64,000 bases of DNA from Aminipila sp963524205 (GTDB lineage: Bacteria > Bacillota > Clostridia > Peptostreptococcales > Anaerovoracaceae). This document shows positions 52,701 through 60,553 of the stretch, in pieces (positions within the stretch are counted from its first letter, which is position 1; each line of letters starts with the position of its first letter). Under the pieces are notes generated by a model. That model did no database searches. It was not told where the DNA came from and worked only from the letters and a program-made list of their open reading frames with translations. The stretch spans positions 62,001 through 126,000 of the forward strand of contig CAURED010000006.1 of assembly GCA_963524205.1 (NCBI GenBank), written 5' to 3'. A program made the translations under genes and the position numbers.

Positions 52701-53064
52701 GAATCCATTAGATATCAAAGCCTATCAGTATGACATAGTTGTAAATGGTGTAGAACTTTCTTCAGGGGCCGTCAGAAACCATAGACCGGAGGTCATGGTT
52801 AAGGCTTTTGAGATTGCAGGTTATACAGAGGAAGATGTTAAAAACAAGTTTGGAGCATTATATAAGGCCTTTCAATATGGAGCGCCACCACATGCTGGTA
52901 TGGCTCCTGGCGTTGATAGAATGGTTATGCTGCTGGCAGAAGAGGAAAGTATAAGAGAAGTTATACCATTCCCACTTGCAGCAAATGGACAGGATATGTT
53001 ATTTAATTCCCCAAGCCCAGTCGAAGAAATACAGCTTAGAGAAGTGCATATAAAATTAAGATAA
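49792..53064 (+). CDS. gatB-aspS: Fusion of GatB with aspartyl-tRNA synthetase
   Basis: A single 1090-residue frame. Residues 1-474 are a complete GatB: 'MGLEVHVEL', zinc Cys 23/25/38/41, the kinase/transamidase pocket ('DLPKDYQISQ', 'HMEEDAGKL') and the C-terminal YqeY-like tail ('LNKLIREKLDK', 464-474). A charged linker of about 40 residues follows (475-514). Residues about 515-1090 are a full bacterial AspRS: anticodon OB fold with 'GWVRTIRNHGG' (537-547), motif 2 'FRDEDARADR' (728-737), an inserted GAD domain (about 810-910) and motif 3 'GMAPGVDRM' (1036-1044). No ribosome site or in-frame start lies at the AspRS boundary, so one polypeptide is expected. It would charge tRNA with Asp and amidate Asp-tRNA(Asn) to Asn-tRNA(Asn) within one molecule. 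Motif 2 looks like the alphaproteobacterial form from memory. Confidence 0.95.
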   Translation: MNYEIVMGLEVHVELATKTKIFCGCSTEFGGEPNSHVCPVCLGLPGSLPVLNKDVVNRAIKAGLALNCNIQRENRFDRKNYFYPDLPKDYQISQLYHPICRNGFMDVTVDGETSRITLCEIHMEEDAGKLVHDVGGTLVDYNRCGVPLIEIVTNPDFRNSHQVVAFLENLQQMLKYLDVSDCKMQEGSMRADVNLSIRPVGAENFGTRTEMKNLNSFKAIQRAIEFESKRQIELIESGGIVTQETRRWDDEAGESYAMRSKENAQDYRYFPDPDLLPITIDEQWISDLREALPELPMEKKERYQKKFGLSEDIAKTITATKEVAVLFEATTEKSGDAKLSANFIVGDVLRLLKDRSVEPEKITIDAKKLAAVVKLTADGKINRSVAKQVIEEVFDNNTDPLEYIEEKGLLAIENTQLIEKAVKEAIDENPKSIEDFKAGKQKAFGFLVGQAMKKLAGKANPQILNKLIREKLDKIVLDAAVETEAKEQEKKAAEAKKYDVKEWDIAIDDSEFDGCYRTVDCNQLTMTDVGREVKLAGWVRTIRNHGGIAFVDLRDHYGVTQIVVTESMIDRLNKETVISVTGTVLKRDEDTINSKIATGEVEVKASAIRILGIAQNTLPFEIDSSLDTREDVRLKYRFLDLRNPKVHDKMILRAKIIKYLRKQMEELDFMEIQTPILGNSSPEGARDYLVPSRKHKGTFYALPQAPQQFKQMLMASGFDKYFQIAPCFRDEDARADRSPGEFYQLDFEMAFATQEDVFEVAEKVLYSTFKEFSDLKVSKPPFRKITFQESMLKYGNDKPDLRNPLIITDLSDFFNDVDFAPFKGKTVRAIRVPDKAKMPKSFFEKMEVYARSIGMKGLGYITVNEDMSYKGPIDKFFTDEHRKNLAEREGLQPEDILYFISDEKSVVAKYAGLIRTEVANRLDLINRGKFEFCYITDFPMYEYNEDLNKIDFTHNPFSMPQGEMKALMEMNPLDIKAYQYDIVVNGVELSSGAVRNHRPEVMVKAFEIAGYTEEDVKNKFGALYKAFQYGAPPHAGMAPGVDRMVMLLAEEESIREVIPFPLAANGQDMLFNSPSPVEEIQLREVHIKLR

Positions 53065-53073
53065 AGAAAAAAA

Positions 53074-53130
53074 TAAAGTCGAGACTTTTAAAATTAGGAA
53101 TTCCTAAGATATTAGTCTCGACTTTTTTCA
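53074..53130. terminator. Bidirectional terminator between convergent aspS and ddh
   Basis: AAGTCGAGACT and AGTCTCGACTT form the outer stem, with the perfect palindrome TAGGAATTCCTA inside the loop. T-runs lie on both strands (TTTTTTC on plus). It serves the two operons that meet here. Confidence 0.88.
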
Positions 53131-53148
53131 TAGTTTATGATCTTTCTA

Positions 53149-54138
53149 TTATAGTAGCTCTGCACGAAGTCTTTCAATTGGGTGAGCTGACAAGTAAGCA
53201 GGAGGAATTTCCAAAACTGTTTTTGCACCATAAATACCTTCTGAAGAAAACCTGTGAACGGCTCTTGCATAGCATACTAAAACGCTTGAAGTAAATTCCG
53301 GATTTGAATCAAGTTTTAAAGAAAATTCGTAAATATGGTTGGTTTCTTGATCTACACCAGTTGTTCCACTTCTTTGAACAAAGCCTCCATGAGGCATGCC
53401 GCTATGATTCTCTGTCAGTTCCTGATCACTGACAAAGTGGACAGTAGTATTGTAATCAGAAAAATAATTTGGCATATTTACTATTTCAGAATATATTTTA
53501 TCCTGATCTGCACCAGGCTTTAGAGAAACAAAACATTCCCTTCTATGCATTTCTCTTGCGGTATATGTAGGATGAGTTCCATTTCTAACTTCTTCTATTG
53601 CAGATTCAATAGGAAGAGTATATTGTATTGCATTAGAAACGCCTTCGATACGGCGTAATGCATCTGAATGACCTTGGCTGACTCCTTTTCCCCAGAAAGT
53701 ATAGCTGTTACCTACAGGTAATACCGATTCTGCAAAAATTCTGTTTATAGAAAATAATCCAGGGTCCCAACCCGCAGATATAACTGCGCAATGGCTAGTT
53801 TCCAAAGCAGAATTATTTACTGAATTAAAATGTTCTGAAATTCTTGCATGGGTGTCAAAGCTATCAACGATATTGAAATGTGAAGCGAAGGCAGGACTTT
53901 GACTCATTAAATCAGTAGAACTGCCGCCACAAAGAATCATAACATCAATTTCTTCTTTATGGTTTAAGGCTTCTTTAACATTATATACCTTTACATTATC
54001 TGTAAGAGGATGAATTACTGCTGGGTCACGACGTGTAAATATAGCAGCAAGCTCGAGATCAGAGTTTTGGCTAATGGCTAATTCCACGCCACGCCCTAAG
54101 TTACCATATCCTAAAATACCTATTCTTAAATTTTCCAT
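53149..54138 (-). CDS. ddh: meso-Diaminopimelate D-dehydrogenase
   Basis: The 329-residue NADPH enzyme converts tetrahydrodipicolinate, ammonia and NADPH directly to meso-diaminopimelate, by-passing the acylated steps. It has the Rossmann motif 'GILGYGNLGRGVE' (about 7-19), 'GWDPGLFSINR' (about 144-154) and the substrate segment 'GVSQGHSDALRRIEGV' (about 165-180), closely matching the Corynebacterium enzyme family. AGGAGATAT precedes the ATG. The gene ends the dapA-dapB-ddh operon and supplies cell-wall precursor and lysine. Confidence 0.95.
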   Translation of the reverse strand: MENLRIGILGYGNLGRGVELAISQNSDLELAAIFTRRDPAVIHPLTDNVKVYNVKEALNHKEEIDVMILCGGSSTDLMSQSPAFASHFNIVDSFDTHARISEHFNSVNNSALETSHCAVISAGWDPGLFSINRIFAESVLPVGNSYTFWGKGVSQGHSDALRRIEGVSNAIQYTLPIESAIEEVRNGTHPTYTAREMHRRECFVSLKPGADQDKIYSEIVNMPNYFSDYNTTVHFVSDQELTENHSGMPHGGFVQRSGTTGVDQETNHIYEFSLKLDSNPEFTSSVLVCYARAVHRFSSEGIYGAKTVLEIPPAYLSAHPIERLRAELL

Positions 54139-54200
54139 TTTGTATATCTCCTATCCTATATATTTAAAATTTTGTATTAAGCAATATTTTGAACCCTACA

Positions 54201-54950
54201 TTATATTAAATCTGCCATAGAGAATAGACCATTATTTTGCTCTACTATAAATCGAGCGGCTCTTAATGCACCTAAAGCAAAAATATTACGAGAAAGGGCT
54301 GTGTGCTTTATTTCAATGATTTCATCAGGTCCCGCAAAAATAATTGAATGTTCTCCTGGAATAGTTCCGCCACGTACTGAGTGTATACCCATTTGATTTA
54401 TGTCACGGCAATCTTCGTTATCGTGCCTTCCATATACATATTGTTTCTTTTGTGAGCAGCAGCTATTTATAGAATCGGCTAGAAGAATAGCTGTACCACT
54501 AGGAGCATCTAATTTTCTACTGTGATGTTTCTCTATAATTTCAATATGAAATTCCTTTTCCAATAATGGGACCAGTGTTTCAATAATTTTTGAAATCCCA
54601 TTTATACCTATGGACATATTTGCAGAATGAAAAATGGGAATTTTTTTAGAAGCATCCATTATGGCTTTACATTCTTCTTTGGTAAAGGCTGTTGTAGCAA
54701 GAACTATGGGAGTATGATGTAACTGGGCATAATAAAGTAGTTTGTGTAATGCAGCATGGTTGGAAAAATCAATAATGACATCTGTATGCAGAGGACATTC
54801 CATGATATCGGTGAAACCTTTATAATGTTCAGATTCATCAATATTGTGGTCTATTCCTGCTGTAATGTTCATATCATTTGTTTCTGTTATAATCTTTTCT
54901 AAGGTTGAGCCCATTCTTCCTTTTGAGCCGTGTAAAATAACATTTATCAT
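54201..54950 (-). CDS. dapB: 4-Hydroxy-tetrahydrodipicolinate reductase
   Basis: The 249-residue enzyme reduces the DapA product with NAD(P)H. The nucleotide motif 'GSKGRMGSTLE' (about 8-18), active site 'EKHHSRKLDAPSGTA' (about 139-153) and C-terminal 'FIVEQNNGLFSM' match the family. GGAGGG precedes it; the start is 11 bases after the end of dapA. Confidence 0.97.
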   Translation of the reverse strand: MINVILHGSKGRMGSTLEKIITETNDMNITAGIDHNIDESEHYKGFTDIMECPLHTDVIIDFSNHAALHKLLYYAQLHHTPIVLATTAFTKEECKAIMDASKKIPIFHSANMSIGINGISKIIETLVPLLEKEFHIEIIEKHHSRKLDAPSGTAILLADSINSCCSQKKQYVYGRHDNEDCRDINQMGIHSVRGGTIPGEHSIIFAGPDEIIEIKHTALSRNIFALGALRAARFIVEQNNGLFSMADLI

Positions 54951-54961
54951 AATTCCCTCCT

Positions 54962-55843
54962 TTATATAAGTCCATATGACAACAGGGCTGACTTAATTGT
55001 ATCCATAACCTGATTGCTTGGAGGGCAAAGAGGAAGACGGTATTCTAACTGGCACTTATTCATCATATGTAATGCTGCCTTTACCGGGATAGGATTGACG
55101 TCTGCAAATAGAGAATCAATAAGGCCTTTCATATTCAGTTGCAGCTTCCTGGCTGTTTGCAAATCGCCATTCAAAAGACTTCTTGACATTTTTACTGAGT
55201 CAGCAGGTGCCACATTTGCAAGAACAGATATGTAGCCTATGCCGCCTAGGGCCATAAGAGGAACAACCATATCATCGTTTCCTGAATAAATAGCAAAATC
55301 ATCAGGGACAAGGCGTGCAATTTCTGCTACTTGTGAAATGTTGCCACTTGCCTCCTTTATTCCTACAATATTAGGATGTCCTGCAAGAAGTGATACGGTC
55401 TGGGGGACTATATTAACTCCAGTTCTTCCAGGAACGGAATATAATATGCAAGGTATATTCACTGCATCGGCTGTAGCTATGTAATGTTCAATAAGGCCAG
55501 CCTGTGAGCATTTATTATAGTAAGGGGTAACTAATAAAAGTCCGTCTACTCCAACTTTTTCAATTTCTTTAGCTAAATTAATACCGTGTTTTGTATCGTT
55601 ACTACCTGCGCCTCCAATAACAGGAACTCTTCTATTAACTACATCCACACAGAATTTAATTGTTTCGATGTGCTCTTTATCATCCAGAGTAGAAGCTTCT
55701 CCAGTTGTACCACATACAACGATTGCATCTATACCTTCTGAAATCTGCCATTCAATTAGGTCCCTGAAACATTCAAAGTCCACATTACCATTGGGTAAAA
55801 AAGGTGTTACAATTGCAACACCGCAGCCTATAAAAATCGCCAT
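54962..55843 (-). CDS. dapA: 4-Hydroxy-tetrahydrodipicolinate synthase
   Basis: The 293-residue TIM-barrel aldolase condenses pyruvate with aspartate semialdehyde. Key residues: Thr-Thr in CGTTGEAST (about 45), Tyr in LYSVPGRTG (about 132) and the Schiff-base Lys in VGIKEASGN (about 160). The ATG at 55843 has GAGGAGG upstream; a longer frame from 55873 is rejected because it starts in the leader. First gene after the lysine riboswitch. Confidence 0.97.
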   Translation of the reverse strand: MAIFIGCGVAIVTPFLPNGNVDFECFRDLIEWQISEGIDAIVVCGTTGEASTLDDKEHIETIKFCVDVVNRRVPVIGGAGSNDTKHGINLAKEIEKVGVDGLLLVTPYYNKCSQAGLIEHYIATADAVNIPCILYSVPGRTGVNIVPQTVSLLAGHPNIVGIKEASGNISQVAEIARLVPDDFAIYSGNDDMVVPLMALGGIGYISVLANVAPADSVKMSRSLLNGDLQTARKLQLNMKGLIDSLFADVNPIPVKAALHMMNKCQLEYRLPLCPPSNQVMDTIKSALLSYGLI

Positions 55844-55896
55844 GTTTTTTTCCTCCTCATTCTCAATTCTCAACTTATAATTAAAAATCTGGCAAT

Positions 55897-56110
55897 AAAA
55901 AAAGTTGCATCTCTATCGATGCAACTCAAAAAACACAAAGTTAAGCCGCAATCGATAGCGCCTCTGTTAGATATTGTCTAGCAGGAGTCCAGAATATGTT
56001 TTACTCTGGCCCAGCAACTTGTCATGTCTGACTTGCCCTTCGGCGATTTCTCCTTTCCTTTGCTTCATAGGCTACCGCCTCCACAAAGTACTCTTATCAA
56101 CCGCACCTCT
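55897..56110 (-). promoter_or_regulatory. Lysine riboswitch (L box) with terminator
   Basis: On the minus strand the aptamer runs from AGAGGTGCGG (56110) through 'TCGCCGAAGGGCAAGTC' and 'GTTGCTGGGCC' to 'AGAGGCGCTATCG' near 55950. A terminator follows, GTTGCAT/ATGCAAC with TTTTTTT (55897-55926 region). The aptamer's 3' CTATCGAT can pair with ATCGATAG of the terminator as antiterminator. Lysine binding should favour the terminator and switch off dapA-dapB-ddh. Confidence 0.95.
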
Positions 56111-56125
56111 ATCAACTTATTGGCT

Positions 56126-56154
56126 ATTATAACTATAATGTTGTGAGATGTCAA
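56126..56154 (-). promoter_or_regulatory. Consensus promoter of the dapA operon
   Basis: Minus-strand TTGACA (56154-56149) and TATAAT (56131-56126) with a 17-base spacer, fully consensus. The transcript starts near 56120, about ten bases before the lysine aptamer. Confidence 0.92.
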
Positions 56155-56362
56155 CAAAAAAATAATAAAAAACATAAAGAAATTGTTATTTGAAACAAAA
56201 AACCTTAATGATAAATATTATAGATTTTAGTAGTTATTTTTTTAAGAAACAGTATAAAAATATCCAATTTTGCACATAAATAATATAGGTCACAGATAGT
56301 CCTTTCTAGGACATAGAACTAATTGCTAAAGGGGAGCAAGCGGGATTCGGAGGACCTTATTT

Positions 56363-57133
56363 ATGGCGAACAAGGTTGAAATCTGTGGAGTAAACACAGC
56401 AAAACTACCTATTTACAAAGATGCAGAAATGAAGAGAATGATAGAGGCTGTCAAAGGGGGAGATAAAGAGGTTAGAGAAGAATTCATAAAAGGGAATCTC
56501 AGATTAGTGCTTAGTGTCATACAGAGATTCAATAATCGAGGTGAAAATCCCGATGATTTATTCCAGGTAGGGTGTATAGGGTTGATTAAAGCATTAGAGA
56601 ATTTTGACACTTCACATGGAGTAAAATTTTCCACATATGCAGTACCTATGATAATCGGTGAAATCAGAAGATATCTTCGTGATAACAACCCCATTCGAGT
56701 TTCTAGATCGCTGAGGGACACGGCGTATAAAGCATTGCAGGCTAGGGAGAAGCTTTCCAGGGAGTTGCAAAGAGAACCTACTATAGCTGAAATTGCTAAA
56801 GAAACAGAAATGGAAAGGGCCGATGTGGTACTTGCTTTGGAATCCATACAAGAACCGATATCATTATTTGAACCAGTATTCCATGATGATGGGGATGCTA
56901 TTTATGTAATGGATCAAGTAAAGGATATGAAAAACACGGACACTAGGTGGATTGAAAATTTATCACTTTCAGAAGCAATGAAAAAATTATCACCAAGGGA
57001 ACGTCATATCTTAACTATGAGGTTCTTTGAAGGAAAGACACAAATGGAAGTTGCAGAAGAAATTTCAATAAGCCAGGCACAAGTAAGCAGACTTGAGAAA
57101 AACGCACTTAAATATATGAGAAAATATGTTTAA
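56363..57133 (+). CDS. sigG: Forespore sigma factor SigG
   Basis: The 256-residue sigma factor runs late forespore transcription. The conserved N-terminus 'KVEICGVNTAKLP', region 2 ('NLRLVLSVIQRFNNRGENPDDLFQ'), region 3 ('EKLSRELQREPTIAEIAKE') and region 4 ('LSPRERHILTMRFFEGKTQ', 'EISISQAQVSRLEK') are complete. A small palindrome GTCCT/AGGAC lies at 56299-56312 upstream; a GTATA at about 56251 could be a sigma-F-like -35, which is weak. It is 17.8 kb from sigE, unlike the usual contiguous order. A strong terminator follows. Confidence 0.95.
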   Translation: MANKVEICGVNTAKLPIYKDAEMKRMIEAVKGGDKEVREEFIKGNLRLVLSVIQRFNNRGENPDDLFQVGCIGLIKALENFDTSHGVKFSTYAVPMIIGEIRRYLRDNNPIRVSRSLRDTAYKALQAREKLSRELQREPTIAEIAKETEMERADVVLALESIQEPISLFEPVFHDDGDAIYVMDQVKDMKNTDTRWIENLSLSEAMKKLSPRERHILTMRFFEGKTQMEVAEEISISQAQVSRLEKNALKYMRKYV

Positions 57134-57206
57134 ATTGGGTTAGGCTTAAATACAACTGCTAAAGCTATGCAACATAAAATTGTGAAGAGAATATAAAATT
57201 TAAATT

Positions 57207-57233
57207 AGCCCGGTTATAATACCGGGCTTTTAA
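57207..57233 (+). terminator. Terminator after sigG
   Basis: AGCCCGGT pairs with ACCGGGCT across TATAAT-type loop, then TTTAAATT. Confidence 0.88.
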
Positions 57234-57332
57234 ATTAAAAAACCTTTTATTTTACTATATTATGTAATATAATTACTAGATATGGACTATTGTTTTATGG
57301 TCAATAATGAAAAAAAGAAAGGCAAGGATGAA

Positions 57333-58457
57333 ATGATTAAAGGAAACAACGGTAAAACAAAAATTATGGCTTTACTGCTAGTATCATGTTTAAGTCTGTC
57401 GCTTGCAGCGTGTGGTGCTAAAGATGATTATGTTGTGCCATATTCTAATTACGATTTATCGGAATATGTAAAACTGGGGGATTACAAAGGTGTTGAGGCA
57501 ACTGAGACAAAGGTTAGTGTTACTGACGAAGATGTTCAGACTGAGATACAAAGCAGAGTTCAAGCTGCCAGCAAGCAGGTTGAAAAGAAAGAAGGTACTG
57601 CTGCAACAGGTGACAGCGTAAAAATTGCTTATGTTGGCAAGATTGATGGAAAAGCATTTGAGGGCGGAAGTACTGGTGATGAAGGCACTACAATAACATT
57701 AGGAAGCAGCGGATATATTCCTGGATTTGATGATGGTGTTATTGGCATGAAAGTTGGGGAAAAGAAGACTATTAATTTAAAATTTCCAGCAGATTATGGT
57801 AAAGAAGAATTAAATGGCAAGGATGTAGCTTTTGATGTAACTCTTAGTGCTATAATGGCTAATGAAACTCCTAAATATGATTTGGAATTCGTAAAAGCTA
57901 ATAGTAAAGAAAAAACATTAAAAGATTATGAGAAAAGTGTAAAAAAAGATTTACAAGCAAAAAAGAAATCTGCGGCTGAAGAAGAAATGAGAAATCAGAT
58001 TTGGGCTACAATTATGGATAATTCAAAAGTGTTAAAATATCCAGAAACAGAACTTCAGGCGTGTAAAGATAAAAATCAAGAATACTATGCATCTTATGCT
58101 AAGCAGTATGGTATGGAACTTCAGGATTTTGTAAAGCAATATACTGGAATGGATGAAAAGGCTTATAAAGATTATTTAAAACAATATTCAGAAGCAATTG
58201 TATCTCAGGAAATGGTTATGTATTCCATTGCCAAAGCTGAAAATATAAGCATCTCCGATAAAGAATATAAAGAAAAACTGAAAGAGTTCATGAAAGAACA
58301 GGGCGTTGAAGATGAAAAAGCTTTTGAGAAACAGTATGGAAAATCTTTTGAAGAATATGCAGGAAAAGATAATCTTATGAAGAGTTTTCTTCTTGAAAAG
58401 GTACTTGATTTTGCAGTAGACAATGCGAAAATAGTACCTGCAAAGAAAAAAGCTTAA
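57333..58457 (+). CDS. Secreted FKBP/trigger-factor-like lipoprotein chaperone
   Basis: The 374-residue protein has a signal peptide and lipobox LAAC (Cys about residue 29). The mature part contains an FKBP-type prolyl isomerase domain (about 80-170; 'GDSVKIAYVGKIDGKAFEGG', 'GYIPGFDDGVIGMKVGEKK') and the helical trigger-factor C-terminal region (about 180-360). The ribosome-binding N-terminal domain of cytosolic trigger factor is replaced by the signal. It should help fold secreted proteins at the membrane surface. The ATG at 57333 has AAGGATG upstream; the earlier frame from 57282 is rejected because it would put residues before the signal. Confidence 0.9.
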   Translation: MIKGNNGKTKIMALLLVSCLSLSLAACGAKDDYVVPYSNYDLSEYVKLGDYKGVEATETKVSVTDEDVQTEIQSRVQAASKQVEKKEGTAATGDSVKIAYVGKIDGKAFEGGSTGDEGTTITLGSSGYIPGFDDGVIGMKVGEKKTINLKFPADYGKEELNGKDVAFDVTLSAIMANETPKYDLEFVKANSKEKTLKDYEKSVKKDLQAKKKSAAEEEMRNQIWATIMDNSKVLKYPETELQACKDKNQEYYASYAKQYGMELQDFVKQYTGMDEKAYKDYLKQYSEAIVSQEMVMYSIAKAENISISDKEYKEKLKEFMKEQGVEDEKAFEKQYGKSFEEYAGKDNLMKSFLLEKVLDFAVDNAKIVPAKKKA

Positions 58458-58613
58458 ATGGTAAAAAAGACAAAAAATATATAAAAATATTGTTATTTTA
58501 AACAAAAAAACTTGCATTGGGTTGTGTTATGTGCTAGTATTGATACATTAGTTTATCATCATGCATTATATGCAACCCAATTTTGTATATCATGCGGAAA
58601 TGAAACTATGATT

Positions 58614-58695
58614 CTCTGGAGAGCCTCTTTATGAGCGCCGAAGGTGTACGGTAAGTGTGATGAGCTTACTTATCTCTCAGGCAAAAGGACAGGGC
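58614..58695 (+). promoter_or_regulatory. Glycine riboswitch, single aptamer
   Basis: CTGGAGAGCC, GCGCCGAAGG and CTCTCAGGCAAAAGGACAG are the conserved glycine aptamer elements, in order. Only one aptamer is seen rather than the usual tandem pair. A terminator (58747-58772) separates it from the symporter. Confidence 0.93.
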
Positions 58696-58746
58696 ATATA
58701 GTTATTTTAATTTAATTGAATTGCTATTGTTATTGTTTCTCTCTAG

Positions 58747-58772
58747 AAAGTCGATTTTATCGACTTTTTTTA
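58747..58772 (+). terminator. Expression platform terminator of the glycine riboswitch
   Basis: AAGTCGA pairs with TCGACTT across a short T-rich loop, followed by TTTTTATTTT. It lies between the aptamer and the AGCS gene. Confidence 0.85.
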
Positions 58773-58814
58773 TTTTACTTTTTAATTTTATGTTTAAAAG
58801 GAGAGGAAAACAAA

Positions 58815-60230
58815 ATGTTAGAACGATTTACGCAGATTTTAGTCAACATTGACAATGTTGTATGGGGTATACCACTAATTGTACTTATAATGGGTACCGG
58901 TATATTCCTTACCGTAAGGCTTGGAGTTTTACAATTCAGGCATTTAGGAATGGCTCTAAAGTTTATGGTTAAAAATGAAGAAAACGGGATTGGTGAAGTA
59001 AGCAGTTTTGGAGCGTTGTGTACTGCACTGGCAGCTACAATCGGTACAGGAAACATTGTAGGGGTAGCTACAGCAGTTGTTACGGGAGGCCCAGGTGCGC
59101 TATTCTGGATGATTTTAGCAGCTTGTTTTGGAATGGCTACTAAATATTCAGAAGGACTGCTTGCTGTAAAATACAGAACTCTCGACAGCACGGGACATTC
59201 ACTTGGGGGACCATTTTACTATATTGAAAAAGGAATGGGTAGAAAATGGGTTTGGCTGGCTAAGGCATTTGCAACATTTGGTGTTGGTGCCGGGTTACTA
59301 GGTATAGGCACGATTACGCAGGTAAATGGTATAGCTTCAGCTGTAAAGGAAGTTTTTGATCCAAATAATGAAATGATGGTTTCCATGTTAGGTGGCAGCT
59401 ATTCAGTTGCTACTATAGCAGCAGCAATTGTTGTCTCAGTAGCAGCAGCACTTGTTATAATAGGAGGCATACAAAGGATTTCCAGTGTTTCTACCATTAT
59501 CGTACCATTTATGGCTGTGGCGTATGTTGTAATATGTGTAACTATACTTATATATAACGCAGCAGCTATTCCATCAGCTATACAAGAAGTTTTTGCAGGA
59601 GCATTTGGTCTGAGAGCAGCAGCTGGGGGAGCATTAGGAGCAATGATGGTTGCTATGCAAAAAGGTGTAGCAAGAGGTATCTTTTCCAATGAATCCGGAC
59701 TTGGAAGTGCACCTATTGCTGCTGCAGCAGCACAAACAAATGAACCTGCTCGTCAGGGACTTGTATCAATGACAGGAACTTTTATTGATACAATTGTTAT
59801 TTGTACTATGACAGGATTAACTATTATGGTTACAGGTTCCTGGGATATAGGACTTGAAGGAGTAGCCGTTACATCCAATGCATTTTCTACAGGTTTGCCG
59901 TGGAGCCCACAAATCGGTTCATTTATATTAATGATGTGCCTGATATTCTTTGCTTTTACTACAATTTTAGGCTGGGATTATTATAGCGAAAGATGTCTCG
60001 AATACTTAACAGGTGGAAACAAAAATATTTTAACTGGATATAGATGGTTGTACATATTAGCAGTTCTAATTGGACCATTTTTAACTTTGGAAGCAGTATG
60101 GACTTTAGCAGATATCTTAAATGGATTAATGGCTATACCTAATCTAATTGCTCTAATTACATTAAATGGTGTTATAGTTGCTGAAACAAGAAGTTATTTT
60201 AAAAGAAATCATCAATTGGCTATGGAATAA
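58815..60230 (+). CDS. Sodium:alanine/glycine symporter, AGCS family
   Basis: The 471-residue transporter has about ten membrane helices and AGCS signatures: 'GTGIFLTVRLGVLQFRHL' (about 22-39), 'FGALCTALAATIGTGNIVGVA' (about 62-82), 'GGPGALFWMILAACFGMATKY' (about 88-108) and 'ANESGLGSAPIAAAAAQTN' (about 294-312; printed here as SNESGLGS). The glycine riboswitch upstream makes glycine a likely substrate; alanine is possible. The ATG at 58815 has AAGGAGAGG upstream; the longer frame from 58716 runs into the riboswitch platform. Confidence 0.93.
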   Translation: MLERFTQILVNIDNVVWGIPLIVLIMGTGIFLTVRLGVLQFRHLGMALKFMVKNEENGIGEVSSFGALCTALAATIGTGNIVGVATAVVTGGPGALFWMILAACFGMATKYSEGLLAVKYRTLDSTGHSLGGPFYYIEKGMGRKWVWLAKAFATFGVGAGLLGIGTITQVNGIASAVKEVFDPNNEMMVSMLGGSYSVATIAAAIVVSVAAALVIIGGIQRISSVSTIIVPFMAVAYVVICVTILIYNAAAIPSAIQEVFAGAFGLRAAAGGALGAMMVAMQKGVARGIFSNESGLGSAPIAAAAAQTNEPARQGLVSMTGTFIDTIVICTMTGLTIMVTGSWDIGLEGVAVTSNAFSTGLPWSPQIGSFILMMCLIFFAFTTILGWDYYSERCLEYLTGGNKNILTGYRWLYILAVLIGPFLTLEAVWTLADILNGLMAIPNLIALITLNGVIVAETRSYFKRNHQLAME

Positions 60231-60245
60231 TTCCATAGCCTTTTT
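60218..60245 (+). terminator. Terminator overlapping the AGCS stop codon
   Basis: GGCTATGGAA, TAA loop (the stop codon), TTCCATAGCC, then TTTTT. Confidence 0.9.
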
Positions 60246-60304
60246 CATATATTGTAAAAGTACAGGCCTAATGGCTAAAATTACATATAGAGGGGGAAAT
60301 AAAG

Positions 60305-60553
60305 GTGACAAGTACAGAAGATATTAAGAACAAAGAGGTTATTAACATCTTTGATGGTAGAAGCATGGGATATGTAAGCGATATAGAGGTAAACCTTGAA
60401 GCGGGAACTATAGAAGGCATTATTATACCTTCACCTAAGAATTTTTTCAATATATTTGGAAGAAGTGAAGAGGATTATGTGATTAAATGGGAAAATATTA
60501 AAACGATAGGTGATGATGTGATCTTAGTTAATCTTGAAACTATGATTGAATAA
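60305..60553 (+). CDS. YlmC/YmxH-family sporulation protein
   Basis: The 82-residue PRC-barrel-like protein has 'EVINIFDGRSMGYVSDIEV' and 'YVIKWENIKTIGDDVILV', typical of the YlmC/YmxH family. It starts with GTG after AGAGGGGG. In Clostridia this gene usually follows sigG directly; here the trigger-factor-like and AGCS genes lie between. Function is poorly known. Confidence 0.9.
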   Translation: MTSTEDIKNKEVINIFDGRSMGYVSDIEVNLEAGTIEGIIIPSPKNFFNIFGRSEEDYVIKWENIKTIGDDVILVNLETMIE

